Assembly: GCA_003215555.1 (NCBI GenBank)
Contig: QCKE01000002.1
Span: 62,001 to 126,000, forward strand
Source of the DNA: Prochlorococcus sp. AG-409-K04
Lineage (GTDB): Bacteria; Cyanobacteriota; Cyanobacteriia; PCC-6307; Cyanobiaceae
Direction of reading: 5' to 3'
Length of the DNA stretch: 64,000 nt
Shown in pieces: positions 49,798 through 60,076 of this stretch. Numbering within the stretch: the stretch's first letter is position 1; each line of letters begins with the position of its first letter. The notes below the pieces were generated by a model, which saw only the letters and a list, made by a program, of their open reading frames with translations, had not been told where the DNA came from and ran no database searches. The translations under genes and the position numbers were made by a program.

Positions 49798-50726
49798 TGT
49801 TTGTTAATGTGTTCTTGCTTACTATATCTTTAGTAATTGTTATTTTGTTTTTTTGGCTGATTAACGATCGAAAATATACATCCATTAAAACGGTATCTGA
49901 ATCTTATGATTCATGGACTAATGATAAATTATTAGAAGCATTGTGGGGCGAACATATTCATCTTGGGTATTATAAAAACCCTTCAAAAAATCAGGATTTT
50001 AGACAAGCAAAAATTGACTTTGTTCATTGTTTGGTCAAATGGAGTGGCTTAGATAAGCTACCCAAAGGATCTCGAATTCTTGATGTTGGATGCGGAATTG
50101 GTGGTAGCTCTAGAATTTTAGCTTTATATTATGGATTTGAAGTTATTGGAATAACTATTAGTAATGAGCAGGTTAAAAGAGCTAATGACTTAACACCAAA
50201 TAATGCTAATTGTAGTTTTAAAATAATGAATGCACTAAATTTAGAATTCGATGATGGAAGTTTTGACGGCGTTTGGAGTGTTGAAGCAGGGGCTCATATT
50301 TCAGATAAATATAAATTTGCTGATGAAATGCTTAGAGTGTTAAGGCCAGGAGGAGTTTTAGCTGTAGCTGATTGGAACAGAAGAAATTATGAACATGGAA
50401 AATTAGGAATAGTTGATCATTTATTAATGAAACAACTTTTAAATCAATGGTCTCACCCTGAATTTTCAAGTATTGAAGATTTTCGAGAAAATTTGTTAAA
50501 TAGTACTTATTGTTCAGGAAATGTTGAAATTGATGATTGGACAAAATTCACTATACCATCTTGGAATGATTCCATTATTGAAGGTATTAGAAGACCAATG
50601 CTTTGGATAAGATTAGGTCCAACTTCTTTAATTAAAGGTTTGCGAGAAATACCAACTATATTAATGATGAAATGGGCATTTTCTAAAGGTCTAATGAAAT
50701 TTGGAGTTTTTAGGGCTAGAGGTTGA
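49797..50726 (+). CDS. MPBQ/MSBQ methyltransferase (plastoquinone and tocopherol synthesis)
   Basis: The 309-residue protein has an N-terminal membrane anchor (FVNVFLLTISLVIVILFFWLI, residues 2-22), then WGEHIHLGYY and the SAM motif ILDVGCGIGGSSRILA near residue 97. It also has GITISNEQVKRA, WSVEAGAHI and LRVLRPGGVLAVADWN. The series is very close to the Synechocystis Sll0418 enzyme that methylates 2-methyl-6-phytyl(solanyl)-benzoquinol in tocopherol and plastoquinone synthesis. Its 3' end is convergent with pheA, 2 bases apart. The gene symbol is left open because Prochlorococcus homologues have not been tested here. Confidence 0.85.
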   Translation: MFVNVFLLTISLVIVILFFWLINDRKYTSIKTVSESYDSWTNDKLLEALWGEHIHLGYYKNPSKNQDFRQAKIDFVHCLVKWSGLDKLPKGSRILDVGCGIGGSSRILALYYGFEVIGITISNEQVKRANDLTPNNANCSFKIMNALNLEFDDGSFDGVWSVEAGAHISDKYKFADEMLRVLRPGGVLAVADWNRRNYEHGKLGIVDHLLMKQLLNQWSHPEFSSIEDFRENLLNSTYCSGNVEIDDWTKFTIPSWNDSIIEGIRRPMLWIRLGPTSLIKGLREIPTILMMKWAFSKGLMKFGVFRARG

Positions 50727-50728
50727 GA

Positions 50729-51574
50729 TTATTCTAAATTTAATTGAGTATTTTTATAAGAACCAAAGTAAATTAGATTCTCACATAAAGGTTTTAACAG
50801 ACTGTTTAATTTATTTTTTATATTATTAGTTTTTTCTTTTAATTCAATATCGATGAAGAAAATGTATTCACCCAACTCTCTTTTGGATGGTCTCGATTCT
50901 ATTCTGCTCATGTTCAGCCCTAGCTCAGCGATACATTTTAAGGCTTCTAATAATGCACCAGGAGTGTTGGCATGCAGCGAGAATGCAAAACTAGCAATGT
51001 CAGTAAATGGATTATCCTTCTCTTCATTTGTTAAAAGTACAAATCTAGTGCAATTTCCTGGCACATCATTAATAGGAAAAGCAATGTTTTGCACCCCTGA
51101 AAAGGAAGAAGAATCTTTTGATGCTATGGCGGCACGAAACTTACTGCCTTGGACCATTCTGACAGCTTCTGATGTTGAATTAGTGGGTAATTGAAGAGCA
51201 TCAGGAAGGTTTGTATTTAGCCAATTGCTACATTGAGCAAGTGCTTGAGGATGAGACAAAACTTCGGATATTTCAGAAATATTGCCACTGCTAATTAATG
51301 CATGGCGAATTGGTAAGACTAATGCTCTTTGAATAAATATGTTGGGATAAGTCCATAGAGAATCTAAGGTTCCTGTGACCCCTCCTTCGACCGAGTTTTC
51401 TATAGGTACTACAGCAGCTTCACAATCTTTATTGGCAAGATGTTCAACTACTGACTTAAGCCCTTTACAAGCTACAAATTCAGGCTCTGAGAGCTTTTCG
51501 AGCTCTGCTAAAGAGCAAGCTGCTTGTTCAGCAAAGGTCCCTTTGGGTCCGAGATAGGCCACTTGAGTTGGCAT
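50729..51574 (-). CDS. pheA: Prephenate dehydratase
   Basis: PheA forms phenylpyruvate in phenylalanine synthesis. The 281-residue protein has the dehydratase domain (AYLGPKGTFAEQAA, then the VPIENSVEGGVTGTLDSL segment, and the TRF motif in GNCTRFVLL near residue 180). A C-terminal ACT domain at about 198-272 has the regulatory GALLEALKCIAELGLNMSRIESRPSK, so feedback by phenylalanine is likely. No chorismate mutase is fused. Confidence 0.96.
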   Translation of the reverse strand: MPTQVAYLGPKGTFAEQAACSLAELEKLSEPEFVACKGLKSVVEHLANKDCEAAVVPIENSVEGGVTGTLDSLWTYPNIFIQRALVLPIRHALISSGNISEISEVLSHPQALAQCSNWLNTNLPDALQLPTNSTSEAVRMVQGSKFRAAIASKDSSSFSGVQNIAFPINDVPGNCTRFVLLTNEEKDNPFTDIASFAFSLHANTPGALLEALKCIAELGLNMSRIESRPSKRELGEYIFFIDIELKEKTNNIKNKLNSLLKPLCENLIYFGSYKNTQLNLE

Positions 51575-51628
51575 TAGTGAAAAAAGAGTGCAAGTGTCGA
51601 TAGGATCATGACGCTTTAGTTGAGAATT

Positions 51629-52144
51629 ATGTCCCTGGCTTTTAATGCTAGACAGAAAATTGACTTACCTGTCACAAAAAATATTCAGCGACTTCCTGAT
51701 TATCTATTACAACAGGAAAGGGTTGTTGGAGCAATGCTTGAGCCAAAGAAACTAGTTTCTTTGGGACAAGGGGCTTTTCGATACAATGTCACTAGCTTCA
51801 AGGTTTTTCAATTAGAAGTCAATCCGGTGGTATCAATTGCAGTAGTTAACACTGAGGGAAACAAATTGCAAATGCACGCAACTGATAGTGAGCTTGATGG
51901 CTTGGGTATTGTTGATGATTTTGAATTGATGCTTGATGCAACATTAATTGCCACTGAAAAAGGTTTAATTGGTGAAGCTTTTCTTGGTGTAAGTGTTAGT
52001 CAACCTCCTTTGTTGCGATTAATACCTCCCAAATTATTGGAATCCACAGGACATTCAATCTTGAATGGCATTTTGTTGGGAATTAAAGCTAGAGTTGGTC
52101 AGCAATTGACAAAAGATTTTTCTAATTGGTGTGATGAAAATTAA
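51629..52144 (+). CDS. DUF1997 family protein
   Basis: A 171-residue protein with the start [15 protein letters not shown], then [33 protein letters not shown] and a middle of beta strands ([15 protein letters not shown]), with [35 protein letters not shown] near the end. This resembles the DUF1997 (START/lipid-binding-like) proteins of cyanobacteria and plastids. Function unknown. The ATG 51629 is favoured over a TTG at 51620. Its last 4 bases overlap the rnhB stop region on the other strand. Confidence 0.75.
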   Translation: MSLAFNARQKIDLPVTKNIQRLPDYLLQQERVVGAMLEPKKLVSLGQGAFRYNVTSFKVFQLEVNPVVSIAVVNTEGNKLQMHATDSELDGLGIVDDFELMLDATLIATEKGLIGEAFLGVSVSQPPLLRLIPPKLLESTGHSILNGILLGIKARVGQQLTKDFSNWCDEN

Positions 52145-52734
52145 TAGCTAATCGTCGTTTTAGATTTTATTTTCGAGATGAAAGTTTTTCTGTGTAAAGG
52201 TGTTTCACCTGATTGAATTAATTTCATGCGATGAAAGTATGTTCCATATCCAGCATTTTTTTCAAGACCATAATTGGGAAATTTGATAGCTAACCTTTGG
52301 ATAAGAGAATCTCTCGCAACTTTTGCAATCACGCTAGCTGCTGCAATGGCGGCAGATTTATCTTCTCCTTTGATTAATGTTTGTTGTTCTCCTTTCCATA
52401 GCCTTAAAGGTAGATTTCCATCAATAAGAAGAATTTCTGGCTGAGGATTTAATCGATGTATTGCTCGAATCATTGCTTTCTCTGTAGCTAATCGTATTCC
52501 TAGAAAATCTATTTCTCTTGCTGAAGCTTGCCCAATTCCCCAATTAGTAGCCAGTGTTTTAATAAGGGGAACCATTGAGGTTCTTTTTTTAGGGGATAAT
52601 TTTTTGCTATCTTTAAGTCCTGCATTAATCAACTTCAGTTCTGCTTGTTTATTTAAAATAACAGCTGCCGCAAATACTGGGCCAAACAAAGAGCCTTTTC
52701 CTACTTCATCTATTCCAGCAATTTTCGAAAACAT
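52141..52734 (-). CDS. rnhB: Ribonuclease HII
   Basis: RNase HII cuts RNA in DNA-RNA hybrids and removes single ribonucleotides. The 197-residue enzyme has the acidic pair D9-E10 in [21 protein letters not shown], the third Asp in [10 protein letters not shown] near residue 102, and the [17 protein letters not shown] motif near 125. It follows rne after 5 bases. Confidence 0.96.
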   Translation of the reverse strand: MFSKIAGIDEVGKGSLFGPVFAAAVILNKQAELKLINAGLKDSKKLSPKKRTSMVPLIKTLATNWGIGQASAREIDFLGIRLATEKAMIRAIHRLNPQPEILLIDGNLPLRLWKGEQQTLIKGEDKSAAIAAASVIAKVARDSLIQRLAIKFPNYGLEKNAGYGTYFHRMKLIQSGETPLHRKTFISKIKSKTTISY

Positions 52735-52739
52735 AAATA

Positions 52740-54551
52740 TTAATTTGTGGCTGAAGAACGGCGCCTTCTTCTTCGTGGGTCTTCTATTTCGTCTTCTGCA
52801 ATTATGTTTTTATCTGATTGATCTAAGGAAGGATCTTGTATTTCATTTAATGAATTAGAATTTTCCTTAGAGTCAATAGTTAAATTGGTTTCATCTTCTA
52901 TTTTATTATTTTCATTATTTAAAAGATTATTTTTTTTATCTAAGCTTTCTTCACCATTTAAATTAATATTTAAGGATGAATCTATTGGACTTAAATCTTG
53001 ATTTATTTTTTCAGAATTTTTGTCATCAGATAATTTAACCTCAATTGAAAAATTATCCGTTTCAGGCTGATTTTGCAATATTAAAATAGGATTCAATCCT
53101 AGCTCACTATATACATATTGATGCTCTTCATCCATCTCAATAATAATATTATCCTTTTCTTCTTTTTTATTTGTGCTTTCTGAATTATTGATTTTTTTTG
53201 TAATTACTCCTTGACTATCTTCAATAACACTTTCATTTTGTTTGTTTGGATTTGTTATAGATATTGATGCTTGTAAATTTACTTCATTCTTTGGTAATCC
53301 AGCATTAGCTTCTAATGTTTGAGGTTTTCCTTTTTCTGGAATGCTAGGGATGTGACCTAATCCTGAACAATTGCTGCATTCTGTGCTAAATAATTCATAA
53401 ATATTTTGGCCCTGTCTTTTCCTTGTAAGTTCAACTAACCCTAATTCCGTTAATTGAGATATTTGAGGTCTTGAAGAGTCATCTTTGATGGCAGCTGTAA
53501 AATATTCCAAGAGCTGTAGTTGGTCTCTACGTGATTCCATATCAATAAAATCAATAATAATTACTCCTCCGATATTTCTTAATTTGAGTTGTCTAGCTAT
53601 TTCTACAGCTGCTTCACAATTTGTCCAAAGAACTGTTTCTCTTGAATTTGCAGAGCGCGTGAAAGATCCTGAGTTTACATCTATTACAGTGAGCGCTTCT
53701 GTTGGCTCAATAATGATATAGCCTCCAGAAGGTAAATCTACTCTAGGTTTTAAAGCATTTAAAATTGCTATATCGATTTTAAAATGTTCTATTAAATTAC
53801 TTGTTTCAAGCAATTGTTCTATTTTTACATGTGACTTTTCTTTTGCGAGAAAACCTTGCGCTTTTTCTTTTCCTTCATTCGTTTCAACTATAATTTCAGA
53901 AACTTCTGAATTTATATGATCACGAAGTACTCTGTGGATAAAATCTTCATCTCGTCTTAGGAGAGTAGGTGGATTAGCACGTTCTGATGCTTCTTGAATC
54001 GATTCCCACTTTTTGATTAGTTGTTCTAGGTCATCAATTATAAATTCTTCTGATACTTCTTCTGCTTCAGATCTCAGTAAAATGCCTGTGCCAGGAGGTT
54101 TAATTAATACTCCTAAAGCTTTTAGGCGATTACGTTCGTTTTCAATATTAATTTGGCGAGATACATTTACACCTTGTCCATTTGGTTGAAGAACAAGATA
54201 TCTTCCAGGAAGTGAAATATTACCTGTTAGTCGAGGCCCTTTATTTCCAGTAGGCTCTTTCATGACTTGTACTAAAACTTTTTGTCGAGGTTCTAGTAAT
54301 TCGGTAATACTCCCAGCATTTTTTTTGAGCTTGAGCGGGCCTAAGTCAGTGACGTGAATAAAACCATTCTTTTCACTTGCACCTATATTTACAAACGCTG
54401 CATCTATGCCTGGTAATACATTTTCTATGGTTCCAAGAAATATATCTCCAATTTGGTAATGACCCTGTGCAACAATTAGTTTCTCTACTCGGCCATCGGA
54501 AAGCAAAGCGGCGATTCGCTCTTGCTCTGCAATGATGATTTTTTGGGGCAT
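52740..54551 (-). CDS. rne: Ribonuclease E/G
   Basis: RNase E starts mRNA decay and processes rRNA, tRNA and sRNA. The 603-residue protein has the S1 domain (residues 35-115, [23 protein letters not shown]), the RNase H-like and 5'-sensor parts, and catalytic aspartates in VIDVNSGSF near 292 and [15 protein letters not shown] near 334. The zinc-link CSNCSGLGH lies near 394. After residue 415 comes a long Asn/Glu/Ser-rich low-complexity tail ending [18 protein letters not shown]-terminal Arg-rich motif of this kind binds PNPase in cyanobacteria. Confidence 0.96.
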   Translation of the reverse strand: MPQKIIIAEQERIAALLSDGRVEKLIVAQGHYQIGDIFLGTIENVLPGIDAAFVNIGASEKNGFIHVTDLGPLKLKKNAGSITELLEPRQKVLVQVMKEPTGNKGPRLTGNISLPGRYLVLQPNGQGVNVSRQINIENERNRLKALGVLIKPPGTGILLRSEAEEVSEEFIIDDLEQLIKKWESIQEASERANPPTLLRRDEDFIHRVLRDHINSEVSEIIVETNEGKEKAQGFLAKEKSHVKIEQLLETSNLIEHFKIDIAILNALKPRVDLPSGGYIIIEPTEALTVIDVNSGSFTRSANSRETVLWTNCEAAVEIARQLKLRNIGGVIIIDFIDMESRRDQLQLLEYFTAAIKDDSSRPQISQLTELGLVELTRKRQGQNIYELFSTECSNCSGLGHIPSIPEKGKPQTLEANAGLPKNEVNLQASISITNPNKQNESVIEDSQGVITKKINNSESTNKKEEKDNIIIEMDEEHQYVYSELGLNPILILQNQPETDNFSIEVKLSDDKNSEKINQDLSPIDSSLNINLNGEESLDKKNNLLNNENNKIEDETNLTIDSKENSNSLNEIQDPSLDQSDKNIIAEDEIEDPRRRRRRSSATN

Positions 54552-54787
54552 ATAAAAAATTAGAGTCCGTTCACTCTGTGTTTGAAAAATTGGCAGTGAA
54601 ACTGCTTGAGTTAGTTAAAATCAAATACTAAGGTTTTTGGAAGGGATGAGGTGAGAGCTTTAGCTCTTATAGAAAGTTGATTACTTTTGATCCGGATATA
54701 ACTTGCCGGATATTTTGAGTGGAAACGTAATTTTCTTCCAAATTCACTTAGGTCAATTTAGCTCTGCTGAGCTTTCTTCTAACCCAA
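54552..54787. other. 236-base rne leader region with hairpins
   Basis: The interval lies between rne and the large radical SAM gene, both on the minus strand. Hairpins are present: AGAGC/GCTCT at 54654-54667, TCCGG/CCGGA at 54691-54710, and AGCTC/GAGCT at 54760-54773. Long 5' leaders with hairpins are known for rne in other bacteria, where they let RNase E control its own mRNA. Whether that holds here is inferred. Confidence 0.45.
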
Positions 54788-57499
54788 TTAAATTTTAGCA
54801 CTTTTTAAGATGAGTTCCTTTCTTTGAATGTTTTTTATTTCTAACGTATTTGAAAGAATTTGAGAGAGCCAATGCTGAATATGAAGAGGTTTGATGCTTT
54901 GACCGTTTGAGGAGATAAGGCTGTGTAATTCGATAGACACAAATTTTTCAGAAGAAAAGTCTTGCCAACTGATTAAGTTTATTTTTTCTAACATAGGTCG
55001 AAAATCTCTTTCTCTATAACGCCCTTTCTTATCAGTATCTTTCCAAATTAATGTTTTGGATTGGGTAATTTTTTGTATAGCAAGGTTCCATGTTTCTATA
55101 GAACTTTTCTCATTGGATTGGCTGATTAAGTCAAAAGTCCAATGTGATTGGATAAGCTCTTGCGCCAGACTGATTTTTGTTATCGGAATGGCTTTTACTT
55201 CTAATAGATTAATTCCTTGAGGCAATACTTTTTGAAGTTGCTCTTTAATTAACAATGGATTGATTTCCTCAAAGAAATCAATATTCATCCATTCTCCTAA
55301 TCCTTCTATTCCTAAGGGTAATGCAAGGGCAATTTGCAGACGAGGAAGAGGGTGAAATCCTCCTGTATAACTCACAGGTAATTGACTTCGTCTTAAGGAT
55401 CTTTCGAGTAAACGAATGAGATCTAAATGACTAATGAGATGTAAGGGTGTGATTTTTGCAAATTTTACTCTAACTCTCAATTTTTTTTCAGTCTTTAACT
55501 CTTTAGGCTCGTGTTTTATTGGGATTTGGTTGGGACTTATCACTTCATTTGCTCCTAGTTCTGGCCCACATACCCCACAACTACTGCATTCATGAAATGA
55601 GCAATCAGGAACTGTTGTTTGCTGTAGTGCATGTTGGAGATCTTTTATGAGCCATGTTTTTTTGATTCCCGTATCTATGTGGTCCCATGGTAAAGGTTGT
55701 AAGCAACGTGTAATTAGATCATTTGTTTTTAAACTCTGTACTGAGCCCCAGGTTCCCATTTCTAGTTTTCGAAGTTGTGTAGCAAGACCTGCTTTTGCAA
55801 TTGCTTGAGACCAAGCCTCGTATGTACGTTCTTGTGATTCAAACCATGCATCCATACCGGCACCATTTTTCCATGCAGACTCGATTACAGGAGCCAATCT
55901 TCTATCTCCGCGACCGAGAAAATCTTCTATGGCAGATATTCTGATATCAGTAAAATTAACTTTTATGTTTCTAATTTTCAGATTAAAAAATGAATCCTTC
56001 AATAGTTGTTGTCTTCTTAATAGCTCGACATGTGAGACACTATGCCATTGAAATGGAGTATGAGGTTTTGGGGTAAAGTTGCTAATTGTGATATTTAATT
56101 TTAATTTCCCGAGACTTCTACATTCTTCTTGTAGCCATTTGCATGTATTTGCAATGGCTACAATGTCTTCGTCCTCTTCGCCTGGAAGACCAATCATGAA
56201 ATACAGTTTGATTTTTTGATATTTGTGCTCCATTGCTTTCGTTATGCCAGCAAGCAGATCTTTATCTGTAAGACCTTTGTTGATTATGTCTCGAAGGCGT
56301 TGACTACCTGCTTCGGGTGCAAAGGTAAGTCCAGGTTGACGCCCACCGCCAACAATATGAGCAATATTTTCATCAAATCTATCTACTCTTTGACTAGGTA
56401 GTTGTAATGTAATATTCTCACCATTGAATTTATTCTTGAGATTAACTCCTACCTCAGGTAGTGATAGGTAATCACTACAGCTTAAAGAGAGGAGTGAAAA
56501 GTCGCTATAACCTGTCTCTTTTATGCCATTTTCTACGGCTTTGATGATTTTATCTGGAGCTACGTCTCGGGCTGGCCGAGTGAGCATTCCTGGTTGGCAA
56601 AAGCGACATCCTCGAGTGCATCCGCGTCTTATTTCAATTGTAAGTCGATCATGTATTGTTTCAATATTTGGAACCAATCCCATTGAATAACTAGGCATGG
56701 GTGTAGCAACACGTCGAATAATTCTCTTGGCTACGGATGGGGAGATTGGTTTGATTGAAGAGAAGTCTGGTAATGGTTTGTACAGTGATGGAACATATAC
56801 ACCAGGGATTTCGGCGAGGCTGAACAGTGTTTCTGATCTTTTAAGTCCTAATTTCTTAGACTGAGATATTATTAGACCTATTTCTGGGAGTAGCTCTTCT
56901 CCATCTCCCAAAGCAAAAAAATCAAAAAAATCTGCGTAAGGTTCTGGATTGCTTGTTGCTGTAGGCCCTCCGGCAAAGATTAGTGGTTGTGATTTTGGAT
57001 CATTTAGTGAAAGGTCTTGACGGTTTTTTGCGTAGATATTTATTTCAGCTAAATCAAGCATTTCTAGAATATTTGTTGCACCAAGTTCATAACTGAGACT
57101 GAAACCAAGCAGATCAAAATGTTTTAGTTCAATCCTTGTTTCAACTCCAAATAAAGTTGAAGAGCTGGACCTTAAACGTTTTGCGAAATCAGATTCTGGA
57201 AGATACGCTCGATCACAAAGTTGATTTGGGATATTATTGAGTATTGAATATAAAATGATGTGGCCAAGATTGCTTGCACCTACTTCGTATAGCTCTGGAT
57301 AACTAAGTGCCCAGTGTACGTTAGTTGCCTCCCAATTACGTATCTTTGTACCAAGTTCTTTACCCATGTATTGAGCTGGTTTGTGGATTTCACTATCCAC
57401 TAATTTCTCAAAATGAATTGGTTTAAAAAAATTTTCTCTATCTATCGAAGAGGTTCTATTAGAAGACACAGTAGAAAAACTTTTTTCTATCGTATTCAA
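54788..57499 (-). CDS. TIGR03960-type radical SAM protein with a C-terminal DUF2344 domain
   Basis: The 903-residue protein has a B12-binding-like N-terminal domain (to about residue 240), the radical SAM site CTRGCRFCQPGML near residue 295, a Cys-rich linker (CSFHECSSCGVCG) near residue 640, and a C-terminal DUF2344 region from about residue 675 (VRVKFAKITPLHLISHLDLIRLLERSLRRSQLPVSYTGGFHPLP, split). This combination matches the family found upstream of rne in many bacteria. The reaction is unknown; tRNA or RNA modification has been suggested by gene neighbourhood. It is divergent from dapL, with 62 bases between. Confidence 0.85.
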   Translation of the reverse strand: MNTIEKSFSTVSSNRTSSIDRENFFKPIHFEKLVDSEIHKPAQYMGKELGTKIRNWEATNVHWALSYPELYEVGASNLGHIILYSILNNIPNQLCDRAYLPESDFAKRLRSSSSTLFGVETRIELKHFDLLGFSLSYELGATNILEMLDLAEINIYAKNRQDLSLNDPKSQPLIFAGGPTATSNPEPYADFFDFFALGDGEELLPEIGLIISQSKKLGLKRSETLFSLAEIPGVYVPSLYKPLPDFSSIKPISPSVAKRIIRRVATPMPSYSMGLVPNIETIHDRLTIEIRRGCTRGCRFCQPGMLTRPARDVAPDKIIKAVENGIKETGYSDFSLLSLSCSDYLSLPEVGVNLKNKFNGENITLQLPSQRVDRFDENIAHIVGGGRQPGLTFAPEAGSQRLRDIINKGLTDKDLLAGITKAMEHKYQKIKLYFMIGLPGEEDEDIVAIANTCKWLQEECRSLGKLKLNITISNFTPKPHTPFQWHSVSHVELLRRQQLLKDSFFNLKIRNIKVNFTDIRISAIEDFLGRGDRRLAPVIESAWKNGAGMDAWFESQERTYEAWSQAIAKAGLATQLRKLEMGTWGSVQSLKTNDLITRCLQPLPWDHIDTGIKKTWLIKDLQHALQQTTVPDCSFHECSSCGVCGPELGANEVISPNQIPIKHEPKELKTEKKLRVRVKFAKITPLHLISHLDLIRLLERSLRRSQLPVSYTGGFHPLPRLQIALALPLGIEGLGEWMNIDFFEEINPLLIKEQLQKVLPQGINLLEVKAIPITKISLAQELIQSHWTFDLISQSNEKSSIETWNLAIQKITQSKTLIWKDTDKKGRYRERDFRPMLEKINLISWQDFSSEKFVSIELHSLISSNGQSIKPLHIQHWLSQILSNTLEIKNIQRKELILKSAKI

Positions 57500-57561
57500 T
57501 TTTTCTTCACTTAGTTACCTTTTCGAGGCAGTATATAAAAGTGGGTTAATTATTTTTTCTC

Positions 57562-58788
57562 GTGGTTCAAGTCAACAGTAATTATTTAAAGCTTAAAGCT
57601 GGTTATCTATTCCCTGAGATTGCTAGGCGGATTAATGCTTTTTGTAAGCTGCATCCTGAAGCAAATCTTATTCGGTTGGGGATAGGTGATGTTACTGAAC
57701 CTTTGCCTGATGCTTGTTGTAAGGCGATGCAGCACGCAATTCAAGAAATGGCGACCCAAGATGGTTTTCATGGCTATGGACCTGAACAAGGCTATTTGTG
57801 GCTTCGAGAAGCAATAGCTCAAAATGATTTTCAGAGTCGTAGTTGTAACATCTCAGCGGAAGAGATTTTTGTTTCAGATGGATCCAAATGTGACAGTAGT
57901 AATATTCTTGATATTCTTGGCCCCGGAAATCGTATTGCAGTAACCGATCCAGTATATCCAGTATATGTAGATAGCAATGTAATGACTGGACATACTGGTG
58001 ATGCTTCTTCGTTAGGCCATTATGCAGGTTTAACTTACATACCTTTAAATGCTGAAAATGGTTTTCAAGCTGAGCTTCCTTCTAAGCCGGTGGATTTGAT
58101 TTACCTTTGTTTTCCTAATAATCCCACTGGTGCTATTGCAAATAAAGATCAATTGGCTAAATGGGTAGATTATGCTCGAAGGAATCAGTCATTAATATTA
58201 TTTGATGCGGCTTATGAGGCTTTTATTCAAGATCCTTCTTTACCACATTCAATTTTTGAAATCGAGGGCGCTAGAGAATGTTCAATTGAATTTCGGTCAT
58301 TTTCTAAAAAAGCTGGTTTTACAGGAACTCGCTGTGCATACACCGTAATTCCAAAATCTCTTAAAGGAAAAACTGAGAATGGGGAAATAATCGATTTATG
58401 GTCATTATGGAATCGAAGACAAAGCACTAAGTTCAATGGAGTTAGTTATATTGTTCAGCGAGGAGCTGAAGCTGTTTTTTCCTTAGAGGGGCAATCTCAA
58501 ACAAAGAAACTTGTTCGTTTCTATATGGATAATGCTGCTCTTATTAGAAATAAACTTTCCAACGCAGGTTACAAAGTATATGGAGGGCAGCATGCTCCCT
58601 ACGTTTGGGTCGAAGCTCCTAATGGTTATGATTCCTGGAAATTTTTTGACTTTTTACTGAATGAAGCCAATGTAGTAGGTACACCAGGAAGTGGTTTTGG
58701 TGTTGCTGGAGAAGGTTTTTTTCGCTTATCAGCTTTTAATAGTCGGGAAAATGTTGAACAAGCAATGAAACGGATAATTAGTATTTGA
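57562..58788 (+). CDS. dapL: LL-diaminopimelate aminotransferase
   Basis: DapL converts tetrahydrodipicolinate directly to LL-diaminopimelate and bypasses the acylated steps of lysine synthesis; it is the pathway of plants and cyanobacteria. The 408-residue class I aminotransferase begins with GTG at 57562. It contains [31 protein letters not shown], and the [10 protein letters not shown] loop near residue 185. The PLP lysine lies in [12 protein letters not shown] near residue 250, and GTPGSGFG is at the end. It supplies meso-DAP for peptidoglycan together with alr. Confidence 0.95.
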   Translation: MVQVNSNYLKLKAGYLFPEIARRINAFCKLHPEANLIRLGIGDVTEPLPDACCKAMQHAIQEMATQDGFHGYGPEQGYLWLREAIAQNDFQSRSCNISAEEIFVSDGSKCDSSNILDILGPGNRIAVTDPVYPVYVDSNVMTGHTGDASSLGHYAGLTYIPLNAENGFQAELPSKPVDLIYLCFPNNPTGAIANKDQLAKWVDYARRNQSLILFDAAYEAFIQDPSLPHSIFEIEGARECSIEFRSFSKKAGFTGTRCAYTVIPKSLKGKTENGEIIDLWSLWNRRQSTKFNGVSYIVQRGAEAVFSLEGQSQTKKLVRFYMDNAALIRNKLSNAGYKVYGGQHAPYVWVEAPNGYDSWKFFDFLLNEANVVGTPGSGFGVAGEGFFRLSAFNSRENVEQAMKRIISI

Positions 58789-58850
58789 TTTTGATTTTGT
58801 TATAAACTCTTTATTACTCTTAGAGTTTGGCTGAATAGTCAGTATCACAC

Positions 58851-59162
58851 ATGGTGAGAAATTTAAGCAGTAGCCCTGGTGGTGCAGCAGTTGTAGAGAA
58901 GAAAGTTGAACGAGTGAGAAAGAAATCTCCTCGGTATAAGGTTTTGTTACATAATGATCCTGTTAACACCATGGATTATGTTGTAAAAACTTTGCGTCAA
59001 GTTGTACCCCAGCTAAGTGAGCAAGATGCAATGGCAATTATGCTTGAAACGCATGAAACGGGGATAGGATTAGTTATTATTTGCGATTTGGAACCGGCTG
59101 AGTTTTATTCAGAATCTTTAAAAAGTAAAGGATTGACAAGTACCATTGAATTGGAAAATTGA
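58851..59162 (+). CDS. clpS: ATP-dependent Clp protease adaptor ClpS
   Basis: ClpS brings N-degron substrates to ClpAP/ClpCP. The 103-residue protein has an N-terminal tail (residues 1-28) and the core KSPRYKVLLHNDPVNTMDYVVKTL with the conserved ND-x-x-x-T. Further on are EQDAMAIMLETHETGIGLVI and a C-terminal GLTSTIELEN. Its stop shares bases with the next start. Confidence 0.95.
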   Translation: MVRNLSSSPGGAAVVEKKVERVRKKSPRYKVLLHNDPVNTMDYVVKTLRQVVPQLSEQDAMAIMLETHETGIGLVIICDLEPAEFYSESLKSKGLTSTIELEN

Positions 59163-60076
59163 TTAATTCAATTTCTGTTTATTGGAAACATTGGGTGCTT
59201 CAGCGTCGTCTTTGGGTCCCGACAATTTTACTGTTTCCTTTTTTATATTTGTTGGGTTGGGTTTTAGCCCAACCTTTTTTATTTCTTTCATTTCCATTTA
59301 GCATTGATTCCAATCAGGTATCTATTTTAGGAACAGTATTCACATTTTGTTCGTTTTTATTAGTTCTACCAAGCTGGGGCAAGTTGAGATGGAAGAACCG
59401 ACATCCTTTGTTCTTATTGGGATTAAGAAGCACTAATTTTAAAGCATCTTTGAATTCGTCGATGCATGGCTTTCTCTGGGCTTTGGTTTTTTTGTTATGT
59501 GTTATGACACCTGTTTTTTTTGGTCCTGGTGTAAAGTTTCAAGGAATTCTTAGAATTTCAGATATTGCAAATGCGATCATCTTAGGCTTTGGAGTTGGAT
59601 TTGCGGAAGAATTAATTTTTCGTGGTTGGTTGTGGAAGGAATTGACTTTTTTGTTTGGGCCAAAACGAGGCCTTGTTTTTCAGGCAATGATTTTTAGTTT
59701 GGCACATCTGGTTTCGTTGTTAAAGTCCAATTTAGACTGGATTGAATTACTAGCTCTTTTAGTTGGCTTGTTTTTGTTAGGATTAGTTCTTAGTTTGAGA
59801 CGTATTTTAGACAAAGGTTTTTTAGGAGGGTGTATTTGCTTACATGGAGGGCTTGTAGGGCTATGGTTTTATCTTAATGCAGGTTTGATAGGTATATCAG
59901 ATAGTACGCCTAGATGGATGATTGGTCCTGGAGATGTTTCCCCTAACCCTATTGGAAGTTTTATCAGCATTTTTTGTTTGCTATTAACTCTGTTTTATTA
60001 TCGAACTGCTTTTGCGATTGCTGGACGCCCTTGTAAAGGTGATCGTAGTGCTTCCTCTAAAGGAGCAATCCCATAA
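59159..60076 (+). CDS. CPBP family intramembrane metalloprotease
   Basis: A 305-residue protein with about eight membrane segments. The active-site motif FAEELIFRGWLWKEL (EExxxR) is near residue 155, followed by FSLAHLVSLL with the second His. This is the CAAX prenyl-protease/bacteriocin-processing (CPBP, also called abortive-infection) family. The start is TTG at 59159, overlapping the clpS stop; the next in-frame ATG is 100 codons on. The last 79 bases overlap the end of the opposing radical SAM gene, so the C-terminal tail (PCKGDRSASSKGAIP) may not be functional. Substrate unknown. Confidence 0.8.
   Translation: MINSISVYWKHWVLQRRLWVPTILLFPFLYLLGWVLAQPFLFLSFPFSIDSNQVSILGTVFTFCSFLLVLPSWGKLRWKNRHPLFLLGLRSTNFKASLNSSMHGFLWALVFLLCVMTPVFFGPGVKFQGILRISDIANAIILGFGVGFAEELIFRGWLWKELTFLFGPKRGLVFQAMIFSLAHLVSLLKSNLDWIELLALLVGLFLLGLVLSLRRILDKGFLGGCICLHGGLVGLWFYLNAGLIGISDSTPRWMIGPGDVSPNPIGSFISIFCLLLTLFYYRTAFAIAGRPCKGDRSASSKGAIP

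Noticed and set aside
59159-60076. CPBP protein as an abortive-infection defence gene
   Set aside because: The family name comes from a few phage-defence members; here it sits in a housekeeping context with clpS and no phage-related neighbours.
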